Of a stretch of 64,000 nt of DNA, positions 15,412-24,353 are shown piece after piece (position 1 is the first letter of the stretch; each line of letters begins with the position of its first letter). Position numbers and translations under genes: made by a program. The stretch is from Nonomuraea spiralis (GTDB lineage: Bacteria; Actinomycetota; Actinomycetes; Streptosporangiales; Streptosporangiaceae), in NCBI RefSeq assembly GCF_014648435.1, contig NZ_BMRC01000008.1, forward strand, positions 248,001-312,000, written 5' to 3'. The notes beneath the pieces were generated by a model that was not told where the DNA came from, searched no databases, and saw only the letters and a program-made list of their open reading frames with translations.

Positions 15412-16701
15412 ATGCAGTCCGACATCGACGCCCAGCTCAACAACTTCTTCGAGGACGCCCCGGCACGCGAGTTCGACGTCGTGCTCCGGGGCTACGACCG
15501 GCATCAGGTACACGACCACCTCAAGCAGCTCGACCTGGAACTACGCCAGTCGAGGGAGCAGGTCACCAACCTGCAGCGCGATCTGTCCGACTCCCAGCGC
15601 CAGTTGCAGGAGCAGGAGCGTCCCACGTACTCGGGTCTGGGCGCCCGCATCGAACAGTTGCTGCGCCTGGCCGAGGAGCAGGCCACCGAGCTCGTGCAGG
15701 CCGCCAGGACCGAGGCCAACGAGATCAAGGCGGCCGCCAAGGTCGAGGCCGCCGACCTGCGGGCCGCCGCCGAGGCCGAGGCCGCCGAGAAGCGGGCCCA
15801 GGCCACGCGGGAGAGCGACGACATGCGCTCCACCGCCGAGCGGGACGCCGAGGAGATCCGGTCCACCGCCCGCCGCGAGGCCGACGAGCTGACCAACACC
15901 ACCGAGCGCGAGGCCGCCAAGCTGCGGGCCACCGCCGACCACGAGGTGGCGGAGAAGCGGGCCGACGCCGAGCGCGAGATCGCCAAGCTCCGCACCACCA
16001 CCGAGCGCGAGGTGGCGCAGCTGCGCGCCTCGACCAAGCGTGAGCGCGACGAGGTGCTGACCACCGCCAAGCGGCAGGCCGACGAGATGCGCGCGCAGGC
16101 TCAGCGGGTGCTGGAGGAGTCGGAGGCCAAGCGGGCCCAGGACGAGGCGGAGTTCGAGATCCAGCTCGCCTCCCGCCGCGAGGAGGCCGAGCGCCAGGAG
16201 GCCGAGCGCCACGCCACCGCCCAGGCCAACACGCAGAAGATGGTCGCCGAGGCCGAGCAGCGGGCGGCCACGGCCGAGTCGCGGGCCACGAAGGCCACCC
16301 AGCAGGCCGAGCAGACCCGCCGCGAGGCCGACCTGCACGCCAAGCAGCTCGTCGCGAACGCCCGCAAGAGCTCCGAGACGGTCATGGCGGAGGCCAAGTC
16401 CAGCGCCGAGACGATCGTCACCGAGGCGAAGAACGACGCCGAGCGCACCCGTACGACGATGCAGCGCCAGGTCGACGAGCTGACCAGGCAGCGTGACAGC
16501 ATCACCAGCCACCTGGCCCAGCTGCGCCAGCTGCTCGGCGGCGCCGCCCTGCCGGGCCTGGAGCCGGAGCCCGCGGTCGCCGCGGCCCCGGCCAAGCAGG
16601 CCATCGCCGCCCCGGCCGCCGAGCCGGCCGCGCCGCCCACGACGCCCGCTCCCAAGGTCGAGGCCAAGAGCGAGGACGACGCGGAGTGGTGGCAGGAGTG
16701 A
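15412..16701 (+). CDS. FilP/Scy-family polar-growth coiled-coil protein
   Basis: 429 aa. A short DivIVA-like N-terminal segment (EFDVVLRGYDRHQVHDHLKQLD, about 22-43) leads to SGLGARIEQLLRLAEEQA, a signature I recall from Streptomyces FilP, then a very long coiled coil (about 60-385) built of degenerate units such as TEREVAQLRAS and TAKRQADEMRA, and a Pro/Ala-rich tail ending EDDAEWWQE. FilP and Scy organise DivIVA polarisomes and hyphal tip stiffness, and in Streptomyces their two genes lie next to the epimerase gene; here a single protein longer than FilP (310 aa) and much shorter than Scy (1326 aa) takes that place. The ribosome site is weak (GAGC). Older annotations call such proteins cellulose-binding. 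Confidence 0.85.
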   Translation: MQSDIDAQLNNFFEDAPAREFDVVLRGYDRHQVHDHLKQLDLELRQSREQVTNLQRDLSDSQRQLQEQERPTYSGLGARIEQLLRLAEEQATELVQAARTEANEIKAAAKVEAADLRAAAEAEAAEKRAQATRESDDMRSTAERDAEEIRSTARREADELTNTTEREAAKLRATADHEVAEKRADAEREIAKLRTTTEREVAQLRASTKRERDEVLTTAKRQADEMRAQAQRVLEESEAKRAQDEAEFEIQLASRREEAERQEAERHATAQANTQKMVAEAEQRAATAESRATKATQQAEQTRREADLHAKQLVANARKSSETVMAEAKSSAETIVTEAKNDAERTRTTMQRQVDELTRQRDSITSHLAQLRQLLGGAALPGLEPEPAVAAAPAKQAIAAPAAEPAAPPTTPAPKVEAKSEDDAEWWQE

Positions 16702-16747
16702 CGGCGGGCTAGACGGACACCGCACACGGGGGTTGGAGCACGGCTGG

Positions 16748-16788
16748 AGAGAGAGCCTGGTGACCTTGGGGTCGCTAGGCTCTCTTTC
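16748..16788 (+). terminator. Intrinsic terminator with U-rich tail
   Basis: AGAGAGCCT pairs with AGGCTCTCT (9 bp) around a 20-nt loop that itself holds a 4-bp GACC/GGTC stem, followed by TTCTGTTTC. The T-rich tail makes this one of the more canonical terminators of the window. Confidence 0.75.
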
Positions 16789-16825
16789 TGTTTCACCGAC
16801 ACCTCCGTCCCCCTAGGAGCCCTCC

Positions 16826-17938
16826 GTGTCCGCAGAAGCCGAGCCCAGGACCGCCGAGGAGCCCAAGGCGGCCGCGTCCGCCGAGGAGCCGACGCCGTAC
16901 GGGCTGCCCGGCAAACCGCTCGCCCGCGGCCCGTTCCTGTTCGGGCTGGTGGGCGGGCTGGGTGTGCTGACCGCCATCGCGCTCGCGCAGATGATCGAGA
17001 AGTCCCTCAGCACGATCATCCTCATCGTCGTGGCGATGTTCCTGGCCGTGGGCCTCAACCCGGCGGTCGAGGCGTTACAACGACGCGGCCTGGCCAGGCG
17101 GCTGGCGATCTCGATCGTGTTCACCGGGGTCGTCGTGGCGTTCACGTTGTTCGGCCTGGCCGTGGTGCCGCCGGTGAGCCAGCAGTTGTCGGAGTTCATC
17201 GCGGCGGTGCCCGGCTACATCACCGATCTGAGCAACCATCCGACGGTCCGCCAGATCGAGGCCGAGTACCACGTGCTGGCGCAGTTGCGCTCGTTCGTGA
17301 CCAGCACGCTCGGGCCCGCGCTGGCCAGCGGCATCATGGGCGCGGGGCTGGTGGTGCTCAACGGCGTGTTCACCACGGTGACGCTGCTGGTGCTCATGTT
17401 GTACTTCCTCGGCTCGCTGCACACGATCAAGGACTACCTGCTCAGGCTGGTCCCGGCCTCGCGCCGCACCCGTACGTCGGCCATCACCGAGCAGATCCTC
17501 ACCGGCATCGGCGGCTACGTCGCGGGCAACGTCCTCATCTCGGTCATCGCGGGTGTACTGACCTGGATCTTCCTGTCGATCGCGGGGGTGCAGTACGCGC
17601 TGGCGCTCGCCCTCGTCGTGGCACTGACCGACCTGATCCCGCTGGTCGGCGCCACGATCGGCGCGGTGCTCGTCACGGGGGTCGCGCTGCTGCAGTCGCT
17701 GCCCGCCGGCATCGCCTGCGCGATCTTCTTCGTGGTCTACCAGCAGATCGAGAACTACTTCATCTATCCCAGGGTGATGAAGCGCTCGGTGGACGTGACG
17801 CCCGCCGTCACGGTGATCGCCGCGCTGTTCGGCGGCGCCCTGCTCGGCATCGTCGGAGCGCTGCTGGCGATCCCGGTGGCCGCCGCCATCGCGCTGATCA
17901 TCCGGGAGATCGTGTTGCCCCGCCAAGCTCGGTCCTGA
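16826..17938 (+). CDS. AI-2E family transporter (TqsA/PerM type)
   Basis: 370 aa integral membrane protein of the AI-2E exporter superfamily (old DUF20). After a 30-residue acidic cytoplasmic start, helices occur at about 36-56, 58-78, 92-115, then a periplasmic-type helical loop (VSQQLSEFIAAVPGYITDLS), and five C-terminal helices including the family block DLIPLVGATIGAVLV and QQIENYFIYPRVM. GTG 16826 has AGGAG 6 nt upstream. Substrate is unknown; actinobacterial members are not established autoinducer exporters. The 3' end overlaps the convergent hydrolase gene by 41 bp. Confidence 0.9.
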   Translation: MSAEAEPRTAEEPKAAASAEEPTPYGLPGKPLARGPFLFGLVGGLGVLTAIALAQMIEKSLSTIILIVVAMFLAVGLNPAVEALQRRGLARRLAISIVFTGVVVAFTLFGLAVVPPVSQQLSEFIAAVPGYITDLSNHPTVRQIEAEYHVLAQLRSFVTSTLGPALASGIMGAGLVVLNGVFTTVTLLVLMLYFLGSLHTIKDYLLRLVPASRRTRTSAITEQILTGIGGYVAGNVLISVIAGVLTWIFLSIAGVQYALALALVVALTDLIPLVGATIGAVLVTGVALLQSLPAGIACAIFFVVYQQIENYFIYPRVMKRSVDVTPAVTVIAALFGGALLGIVGALLAIPVAAAIALIIREIVLPRQARS

Positions 17939-18728
17939 GGAACTCGGCCACCGCCGCGTTGAACGCCTCCGGCTGCTCGACCGCGCTCAGGTGACCGGCC
18001 TTGGGGATGATCTCCAGCCTGCCCTCGGGCGCGGCCCGCGCCATGGCCTCGGCGTCCGCGGGCGGCGACAACTCGTCCTCCTCGCCGACGACGATCAGCA
18101 GGGGCACCTTCAGCTCGCTCAGCGTGCCGAAGGAGTCGGGGCGGGCGGCCATGGCGCGCTGGGCCCAGGCCACGGCTCCCGGAGGAGCCGACTGCACCAG
18201 GCCCTTGACGCGGCCGAACACCATGGCTCTGCGTTCCTTGGTCGTGGGCCCGATGAGCGTCGGCAGCACCTCGCTGACCAGCACGTCGCTCCCTCCGTCG
18301 AGGACGGCCTGCGCGATGCGCTCCCTGTTGTCCCTGGCCGGCGGCGGGTCGGGGCTGGCCTTGGTGTCGGCCAGGATCACGCCCAGCACCCGGTCGGGAT
18401 GCCTGCGGCAGAACGCCATGGTCACGTAGCCGCCCATCGACAGCCCGCCGACCACCGCCCGGTCGATGCCTTCCTCGTCGAGCAGCCTGGCGACGTCGTC
18501 GGCCATCAGGTCGAGGGAGGGCTCGTCGTCACCCAGGCGGGACCCGCCGAACCCGCGCAGGTCGGGGGTCACCACCCGGCAGACCGTCGCCAGTGCCTCG
18601 CGCTGGGCCAGCCACATCGCCGACGACAACGGGAACGCGTGAAGCAGCACAACCGGGAGCCCGGTCCCGGCCGATCTCATGTAGAGCTGCACGGACCACA
18701 CGGTAGCCCGGTTCACCGACACATTCAC
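17898..18728 (-). CDS. Alpha/beta hydrolase
   Basis: 276 aa alpha/beta-hydrolase: oxyanion region VVLLHAFPLSS, nucleophile elbow GLSMGG (Ser catalytic), acid in GEEDELSPP, and catalytic His in KAGHLSAVEQPEAFN. Resembles small epoxide-hydrolase/3-oxoadipate enol-lactonase types; the substrate is unknown. Start is uncertain: ATG 18728 is the longest, GTG 18692 (VQLYMRSAGTG) matches where homologues begin; no good ribosome site precedes either. Its end overlaps the transporter gene end by 41 bp on the opposite strand. A TATACC box about 20 bp before ATG 18728 may be its -10 element. Confidence 0.87.
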   Translation of the reverse strand: MNVSVNRATVWSVQLYMRSAGTGLPVVLLHAFPLSSAMWLAQREALATVCRVVTPDLRGFGGSRLGDDEPSLDLMADDVARLLDEEGIDRAVVGGLSMGGYVTMAFCRRHPDRVLGVILADTKASPDPPPARDNRERIAQAVLDGGSDVLVSEVLPTLIGPTTKERRAMVFGRVKGLVQSAPPGAVAWAQRAMAARPDSFGTLSELKVPLLIVVGEEDELSPPADAEAMARAAPEGRLEIIPKAGHLSAVEQPEAFNAAVAEFLRTELGGATRSPG

Positions 18729-18815
18729 TTATTGACGATGCCGGTATACCGCGATAAGCCTGCCCACTTCCGGACATCGCCCGTGCAAGCGATCGTCGGC
18801 CCCGCCTGACGGCGC

Positions 18816-19577
18816 TCAGCCGATCGCGGTGGCCCCGCCGTCGACGAACAGCACCTGGCCGGTCATGTACGCCGACGCCTCCCCCGCCAGGAACACCGCC
18901 GGCTGGGCCATCTCCTCGGGCGTGCCCCACCGCCGCATGGGCACACCGGCGACCGTGGCGGCCCCGGCCGCCTCGTCCTCCCACAGGTTGCGGTTGAGGT
19001 CGGTGGCCGTCCAGCCGGGGCACAGGGCGTTGACCCGTACGCCTCCGGAGGCCCATTCGGCCGCGAGCGTCTTCGTCAGGGCCACCAGCCCGGCCTTGGC
19101 CGCGGCGTACGGGGCCAGCAGCGGGGCGCCGCGCGCCGCCACCGAGGCCACGTTGATCACCGACCCGGAGCCCCGGGCCAGCAGGTGGGGCGCGACGGCG
19201 TGGCAGACGGCCATGGCCGAGTCGAGGTTGAGCCGCATCAGCTTGTCCCACCCGGACAGGCGCAGGTCCTTGAACTCGACCAGGAAGTTCGAGCCGCCGG
19301 CGTTGTTGACGACGACGTCGAGGTGCCCGAGCCCGTCGATCGAGGCGGCGACGGCCGCGGCGGCGGCCTCGCGGTCGGTGAGGTCGGCGGGGATCACCAC
19401 GGCCCGCCGGCCCAGCGCCTCGACCTCCTTGCCCACCTCGGCCAGGGTCCCGGCCGACCTGGAGACCAGGGCGACGTCGGCGCCCGCAGCGGCGTAGGCG
19501 AGCGCGATGGCCCGTCCGATGCCCTTCGACGCCCCGGTGACCAGAGCCGTTCTGCCGTTGAGGTCGAACGCGCCCAC
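18816..19577 (-). CDS. Short-chain dehydrogenase/reductase
   Basis: 253 aa classical SDR: cofactor motif TGASKGIG at 14-21, NNAG, catalytic Ser in NVASVAARG, catalytic Tyr/Lys in YAAAKAG, and C-terminal substrate loop ending FVDGGATAIG. Arg/Ser after beta-2 (LVSRSAG) suggests NADP(H). GTG start with GAGGAGG 5 nt upstream. Related to 3-ketoacyl-ACP reductase-type oxidoreductases; the substrate cannot be named. Lies 87 bp upstream of the alpha/beta hydrolase on the same strand. Confidence 0.9.
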   Translation of the reverse strand: MGAFDLNGRTALVTGASKGIGRAIALAYAAAGADVALVSRSAGTLAEVGKEVEALGRRAVVIPADLTDREAAAAAVAASIDGLGHLDVVVNNAGGSNFLVEFKDLRLSGWDKLMRLNLDSAMAVCHAVAPHLLARGSGSVINVASVAARGAPLLAPYAAAKAGLVALTKTLAAEWASGGVRVNALCPGWTATDLNRNLWEDEAAGAATVAGVPMRRWGTPEEMAQPAVFLAGEASAYMTGQVLFVDGGATAIG

Positions 19578-19655
19578 AGTGCCTCCTCGCTCGTGAACCG
19601 AACAAGATTCTACAAAGCGCGTTCGACCTGCGCCATGCCTGATCCCGACCGGGCG

Positions 19656-20000
19656 CTAGGCCGGCCGCGCCGGGGCGCTCGGGGCAGCCGGGGCCGGGGG
19701 CCCGGCGGGGAACGTCGTCCCGGCGGGCAGCAGCGGCTCGCAGGCCTTGACCGCCGCCCCGTACTTCTGCGACAGCACGTCGACGCGCTCGCCGTCGATG
19801 CTGAGGTTGATCAGCCCGCTCTCCGAGACGGTGACCTCGGGGAAGTCCGGCAGGTCGTGCGCGCGCATGCAGTCCGTGAACGCCTTGCCGCCGTCGTCCG
19901 GCGCGGCCGTCGCGTTCGAGGCAGCCGCACCGCCCGCCCCGGCGGCGGTGGCGAAGACCAGGGCGGCCAGCGCGAGTCGCCTGATGGTCGAACCGTTCAT
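19656..20000 (-). CDS. Small secreted protein with CMRxHxxPxFP motif
   Basis: 114 aa. ATG 20000 has GGAGG 7 nt upstream. Signal peptide (RRLALAALVFATAAGAGGAAAS) with probable cleavage near residue 30 and no lipobox. The mature part contains FTDCMRAHDLPDFPEVTV, a motif common in actinobacterial exported proteins of unknown function, a second Cys (KACEPLL), and a Pro/Ala-rich tail. It is divergent from the response regulator gene (112 bp gap), so it may be a target or sensor partner of that two-component system. Confidence 0.75.
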   Translation of the reverse strand: MNGSTIRRLALAALVFATAAGAGGAAASNATAAPDDGGKAFTDCMRAHDLPDFPEVTVSESGLINLSIDGERVDVLSQKYGAAVKACEPLLPAGTTFPAGPPAPAAPSAPARPA

Positions 20001-20112
20001 GATGTTCCCTCCGTTTCGTCCGACCCTCACAGAGAACCCGGCCCCTGGTTACCACCCGGGAACGCCCGCGGTTACCCCGCTGTAACCCCGCCGTGGGCAT
20101 GCTGGGCACACC

Positions 20113-20766
20113 ATGAGGGTGCTGATCGTCGAAGACCACGAGGAGCTCGCCCACACCGTGGCCGCGGGCCTGCGCCGCGAGGGCATGGCCGTCGACGTGG
20201 CCCTGGACGGGCACACCGGGCTCGAACGCGCCTCCGTCAACGACTACGACGTGGTCGTGCTCGACCGCGACCTGCCCGGCCTGCACGGCGACGAGGTGTG
20301 CGGGCGGCTGGCCGCCGGGGACCGTCCGGCGCGGGTGCTGATGCTCACCGCCGCCGGGACCATCGACGACCGGGTGAGCGGGCTCGGCATCGGGGCCGAC
20401 GACTACCTGCCGAAGCCGTTCGCGTTCGCCGAGCTGGTGGCCAGGATCAGGGCGCTGGCCAGGCGGACGCGACCGGCGCTGCCGCCGGTACTGGTGCACG
20501 GCGGGCTGCGGCTGGACCCGTCCACGCGGGTCGCCACCCGGGACGGGCACCGGCTGATGCTCAGCCCGAAGGAGTTCGCGGTGCTGGAGCTGCTGCTGTC
20601 GGCGAGGGGCGCGGTGGTCTCGGCCGAGCAGCTGCTCGAACGCGGTTGGGACGAGTTCGCCGACCCGTTCACCCAGACCGTGAAGGTGACGGTCAGCCGG
20701 TTGCGCCGCAAGCTCGGCGACCCGCCGCTGATCGAGACCGTCCCACAGGCCGGATACCGGATATGA
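20113..20766 (+). CDS. OmpR/PhoB-family response regulator
   Basis: 217 aa. Receiver domain 1-115 with acidic pair Glu7/Asp8, phospho-acceptor Asp51 (VVVLDRDLPG), Thr79 and Lys101 (YLPKPF); winged-helix output domain from about 125 (LMLSPKEFAVLELLLSARG, VTVSRLRRKLG, VPQAGYRI). Pairs with the histidine kinase that starts 16 bp downstream. The signal is unknown; a divergent small secreted protein is the nearest possible target. Confidence 0.95.
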   Translation: MRVLIVEDHEELAHTVAAGLRREGMAVDVALDGHTGLERASVNDYDVVVLDRDLPGLHGDEVCGRLAAGDRPARVLMLTAAGTIDDRVSGLGIGADDYLPKPFAFAELVARIRALARRTRPALPPVLVHGGLRLDPSTRVATRDGHRLMLSPKEFAVLELLLSARGAVVSAEQLLERGWDEFADPFTQTVKVTVSRLRRKLGDPPLIETVPQAGYRI

Positions 20767-20782
20767 GCGGAGGTGTCCCGGC

Positions 20783-21904
20783 GTGCGGCGGACCGTACGG
20801 CTGCGGCTGACGTTGCTCTACAGCGGCCTGTTCCTGGCCGCCGGCATGTTGCTGGTCGCGCTGATCTATCTGCTGGTCGCGTTCTCGCCCGTCCCGGTGG
20901 CGCCGGTCGGCCCCGTCGCACCCGGCGGGCCGGAGGTGACCGTGCCGCGGGTGGACGTGGCGTACCTGGCCGAGCAGCAGGCGGCCGGGCTGCGCAGGCT
21001 GCTGGTCAACTCGATGATCGCCCTCGTGGTCATGGCGTTCGCCTCGGTCCTGCTGGGCCGGTTGACGGCCGGGCGGGTGCTGCGGCCGCTGCACGACATG
21101 ACCGCGACCGTCCGGCGCATCACCGCCGACCGGCTCGACCGGCGGCTGGCCGCGTCCGGGCCGCAGGACGAGCTCAAGGAGCTGGCCGACACCTTCGACG
21201 ACCTGCTGGACCGGCTGGAGGCCGCCTTCACCGCGCAGCGGCGGTTCGTGGCCAACGCCTCCCACGAGCTGCGTACCCCGCTGACCCTGCAACGGGCGAT
21301 GGCCGAGGTCGCGCTGGCCGACCCGGACGCCGACACCGCCGCGCTGCGCCACGTCCTGGACCGCCTGCTGGCGGCGGGCAGACACCAGGAACGGCTCATC
21401 GAGGCGCTGCTCACCCTGGCCAGGAGCCAGCAGGGCCTGGAGCACCGCCGGCCGCTCGACCTGGCCGAGGTGGCCGGGCAGGCGCTCGACCAGCGGCCGG
21501 ATTCCGCGGTACGGATCGAGGCGGCGCTGCGGCCCGCGCCCGCCTCCGGTGACCGCGCCCTGCTCGAACGCCTGGTCGCGAACCTGCTGGACAACGCGGC
21601 GCGGCACAACGTATCGGACGGGTGGATCACGGTGGCCACGGGCGTGCGGGACGGCCGGGCGACGCTCACCGTCGCGAACAGCGGCCCGGTGATCCCGCCC
21701 GACCGGGTCGGGACGTTGTTGCGGCCCTTCCAGCGGCTGGACAGCGGCCGGAAGGCGGTCGGCGACGGGCTGGGGCTCGGCCTGTCGATCGTCGCCGCCG
21801 TCGTCCAGGCCCATCAGGGCACGCTGGAGGTCGTCGCGCGGCCGGAGGGCGGGCTGGAGGTGACCGTCAGATGTCCGACGGCAGCGGGTACGCCTCCGGG
21901 TTGA
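20783..21904 (+). CDS. Sensor histidine kinase
   Basis: 373 aa. First transmembrane helix about 8-34, a short extracytoplasmic loop of only about 40 residues rich in Pro/Val (AFSPVPVAPVGPVAPGGP), second helix about 73-93, HAMP region (GRLTAGRVLRPLHDMTATVRRI), HisKA with phospho-acceptor His161 in ASHELRTPL, and HATPase_c (NLLDNAARHN, GDGLGLGLSIV). GTG 20783 follows AGGTG. The small sensor loop suggests intramembrane sensing. The 3' end overlaps the convergent hydrolase gene by 38 bp. Confidence 0.93.
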   Translation: MRRTVRLRLTLLYSGLFLAAGMLLVALIYLLVAFSPVPVAPVGPVAPGGPEVTVPRVDVAYLAEQQAAGLRRLLVNSMIALVVMAFASVLLGRLTAGRVLRPLHDMTATVRRITADRLDRRLAASGPQDELKELADTFDDLLDRLEAAFTAQRRFVANASHELRTPLTLQRAMAEVALADPDADTAALRHVLDRLLAAGRHQERLIEALLTLARSQQGLEHRRPLDLAEVAGQALDQRPDSAVRIEAALRPAPASGDRALLERLVANLLDNAARHNVSDGWITVATGVRDGRATLTVANSGPVIPPDRVGTLLRPFQRLDSGRKAVGDGLGLGLSIVAAVVQAHQGTLEVVARPEGGLEVTVRCPTAAGTPPG

Positions 21905-22571
21905 CCCGCCGGACGATCTCGTTCAGCACGATCCGCACGTAGGGCTCGCCCACCCACAGGTGTTTGGCGCCGTCCACGCCGATGACCTCGGCCTGCGGCA
22001 CCCTGGCGAAGCGCCGGCGGGCCTCCTCGGGACGCAGGTAGTCGTCGAACTCGGGCACCAGCACCACCAGCGGCCGTCCGAACCCGGCCCAGGCGTCGAG
22101 GTCGTCGTCGGTCGCCCTGTGGAGCGGGGGCGAGAGCAGGATCGCGCCCTCGACCAGGGGGTCGTGGGCCCACTTCAGGGCCAGCTCGGTGCCGAAGGAC
22201 CAGCCGACCACCCACACGCGCGGCAGGTCGTGGTACTCGGCGTACTCCAGCGCGGCCGTCACGTCGAACCGCTCGCCCTCGCCGCCGTCGAACGTGCCCT
22301 CGGAGGTGCCGCGCTCGGAGCCGGTGCCGCGCGTGTTGAAGCGCAGCACGGCGAGGTCGGCGAGCGCGGGCAGCCGGTTGGCGGCCTTCTTGTAGACGTG
22401 GCTGTCCATGAAACCGCCGTGGGTGGGCAGCGGGTGCAACGTCACCAGGGTCGCCACGGGCGGCCGGTCGAGGGGCTGGGCCAGCTCGCCGACCAGTCTG
22501 AGGCCGTCGCCGGTGTGCAGCTCGATCGGTTCACGCCTGGCGGGCAGCACGGTGGCCGCGCGAATCTCCAC
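21867..22571 (-). CDS. Alpha/beta hydrolase, dienelactone hydrolase-like
   Basis: 234 aa. Oxyanion segment LVTLHPLPTHGG, RFNTRGTGSE, nucleophile elbow GWSFGTE, acid in PEFDDYLRP and His in GAKHLWVGE give a full triad; LHPLP..GG is typical of the small CocE/DLH-like hydrolases next to metabolic genes. GTG 22571 has AGGAGG 7 nt upstream. It sits 10 bp after the zinc-ribbon gene, thus in an operon with it and the dehydrogenase. Substrate unknown. Confidence 0.85.
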   Translation of the reverse strand: MEIRAATVLPARREPIELHTGDGLRLVGELAQPLDRPPVATLVTLHPLPTHGGFMDSHVYKKAANRLPALADLAVLRFNTRGTGSERGTSEGTFDGGEGERFDVTAALEYAEYHDLPRVWVVGWSFGTELALKWAHDPLVEGAILLSPPLHRATDDDLDAWAGFGRPLVVLVPEFDDYLRPEEARRRFARVPQAEVIGVDGAKHLWVGEPYVRIVLNEIVRRVNPEAYPLPSDI

Positions 22572-22581
22572 GGGGGTCCTC

Positions 22582-22872
22582 CTAGTAGCGGCTGCGGCCG
22601 GGGCCGCGGTCGAGTCTCTTGCGCCAGCAGGTCGGGTGCCAGTGGCGGCGTTCCTCGTCGCCGCCCGGCCAGTCGGGCCAGGCGACCAGATGCGGCCTGC
22701 CGCCCAGGATCTCCTGGTCGCAGCCGGGGCACCGGTACGTCTTGGTCGAGGACGCGCCCGTGAGCATGCGGACCTTCCAGTCGCCGTCCGGCCACTCCTC
22801 CACCTTGTCGGTGCCGGTGGGGAAGCCGAGTGGGCGGGAGTCGTCCCTCCTGCGGGCGCGGCGCGGGCTCAT
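22582..22872 (-). CDS. Small zinc-ribbon protein
   Basis: 96 aa. Basic N-terminus (SPRRARRRDDSRP), then a likely zinc-binding unit CPGCDQEI...HWHPTCW; its spacing suits one Zn site with Cys-x2-Cys and His-x3-Cys. Similar proteins are annotated in Streptomyces as ATP/GTP-binding, without evidence here for a P-loop. ATG overlaps the upstream dehydrogenase stop by 4 nt (ATGA), so it is translationally coupled. Role unknown. Confidence 0.75.
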   Translation of the reverse strand: MSPRRARRRDDSRPLGFPTGTDKVEEWPDGDWKVRMLTGASSTKTYRCPGCDQEILGGRPHLVAWPDWPGGDEERRHWHPTCWRKRLDRGPGRSRY

Positions 22873-24317
22873 GAGCGGGGGAACTCGCTCACACCGGCCG
22901 TGACGAGCTGGTCGAGCAGGGGGGCGGGGGCGAAGGCGGGCTCGCGGTACTCGGCGTAGAGGGCCCGCAGTCCGTCGCGGACCTTGGCGAGCCCGAGGTA
23001 GCCCAGCATCTCGAACGGACCGGCCGGGTAGCCGCAGCCCAGCCGCATGGCGGCGTCGATGTCGGCCATGGAGGCGTAGCCGGAGTCGTACATGCGCACG
23101 GCGTCGTTGAGGTAGGGGAAGAGCAGGGCGTCGGTCACGAACCCGGCCCGGTCCTTGCAGGACACGGGGGTCAGCCCGGCGACCCTCATCAGGTCGCGGG
23201 CCGCCTTGGCGGCCCTGGGCGAGGTGAGCGCGGTGCCGGCCAGCTCGGCGACCTTGTCGCCGACGACGTGCAGGCCGACCAGCCGGGCGGGGTCGGACAG
23301 GCGTACGGCGTGCTCGATCACCGGACGGTCGGTGCAGTGCAGCACGGTGTCGGGATCGTCGGACGGCCGGAAGCCGGCCGCTCGCAGCCGCTCACCGAGC
23401 CCGTGGACGTCGGGCCCGTCGATCGCGAACGTGATGACCGTGGACTTCTCCGGCTCCTTGGGCGGCTCCTGCGGCCCGTAGAAACCGTGGCCGCTCTTGC
23501 GCCCGAGCAGCCCGGCGGTGACCAGCTCGCGCAGCAGCGGCGAGGGCGCGTGGCGCCGGTCGCGCGTCTCGTCGAACAGCACCTCCATCACCTCGTACGC
23601 GGTGTCGAGCCCGATCAGGTCGAGCAGCGCGAACGGCCCCATCGGCAGCCCCACGCCCAGCCGCATGGCGTCGTCGATGCCGTCGCGCGTGGCGATGCCC
23701 AGCTCCAGCAGGACGGCGGCGTGGTTGAGGTAGGGCAGGAGCAGCCGGTTGACCACGAACCCGGCCCGGTCGCCCACCGAGACGGCCGTCTTGCCCAGCC
23801 GGCCGGCCAGCTCGGAGATCTCGGCGGTCACCCCGGGCGCGGTCACCACCGTGCTCACGACCTCGACCAGCCGCATCACCGGCGCCGGGTTGAAGAAGTG
23901 CATGCCGATCACCCGCCCGGGACGGCCCGTGGCGGCGGCGACGGCGGTGACCGGCAGCGAGGAGGTGTTGGTGGCGAGGACGGTCTCGGGCTTGCAGATG
24001 CGGTCGAGGTCCTGGAACAGCGACACCTTGTGGTCGAGCACCTCGGGGATGGCCTCGATCACCAGATCGACCTCGCGCAGGTCCTCCCGCGAGGTGGTCA
24101 GCGTGATGCGTCCGAGGATCTCCGCGCGCTGCCCGGCCGTCAGCTTGCCCCGGTCGGCCGCCCTGGCCGTGGAGCGCTCGACGTGCCCGCGCCCCCTGGC
24201 CAGGGCCTCGGCGTCGGCCTCCACGCCGATCACCCGCAGCCCGGCTCGGGCGAAGACCTCGGCGATCCCGGCACCCATCGTGCCGAGCCCGACAACTCCC
24301 ACCGTTTCAAACGCCAT
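22869..24317 (-). CDS. 3-hydroxybutyryl-CoA dehydrogenase (duplicated C-terminal domain)
   Basis: 482 aa. NAD-binding domain starts VGVVGLGTMGAGIAEVFARAG; HCDH core with NTSSLPVTAVA and HFFNPAPVMRLVEVV; first C-terminal domain near 190-275 (DRAGFVVNRLLLPYLNHA) and a second copy near 390-475 (DRAGFVTDALLFPYLNDA), giving the 3HCDH-3HCDH_C-3HCDH_C form. Converts acetoacetyl-CoA and 3-hydroxybutyryl-CoA in butyrate/ethylmalonyl-CoA or fatty-acid routes, fitting with the thiolase at 13.5 kb. Divergent from nucS with only 36 bp between starts. Confidence 0.93.
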   Translation of the reverse strand: MAFETVGVVGLGTMGAGIAEVFARAGLRVIGVEADAEALARGRGHVERSTARAADRGKLTAGQRAEILGRITLTTSREDLREVDLVIEAIPEVLDHKVSLFQDLDRICKPETVLATNTSSLPVTAVAAATGRPGRVIGMHFFNPAPVMRLVEVVSTVVTAPGVTAEISELAGRLGKTAVSVGDRAGFVVNRLLLPYLNHAAVLLELGIATRDGIDDAMRLGVGLPMGPFALLDLIGLDTAYEVMEVLFDETRDRRHAPSPLLRELVTAGLLGRKSGHGFYGPQEPPKEPEKSTVITFAIDGPDVHGLGERLRAAGFRPSDDPDTVLHCTDRPVIEHAVRLSDPARLVGLHVVGDKVAELAGTALTSPRAAKAARDLMRVAGLTPVSCKDRAGFVTDALLFPYLNDAVRMYDSGYASMADIDAAMRLGCGYPAGPFEMLGYLGLAKVRDGLRALYAEYREPAFAPAPLLDQLVTAGVSEFPRS

Positions 24318-24353
24318 GCGACCAGTTTTCCAGAGCCGCTAAGGTGGAACGTC

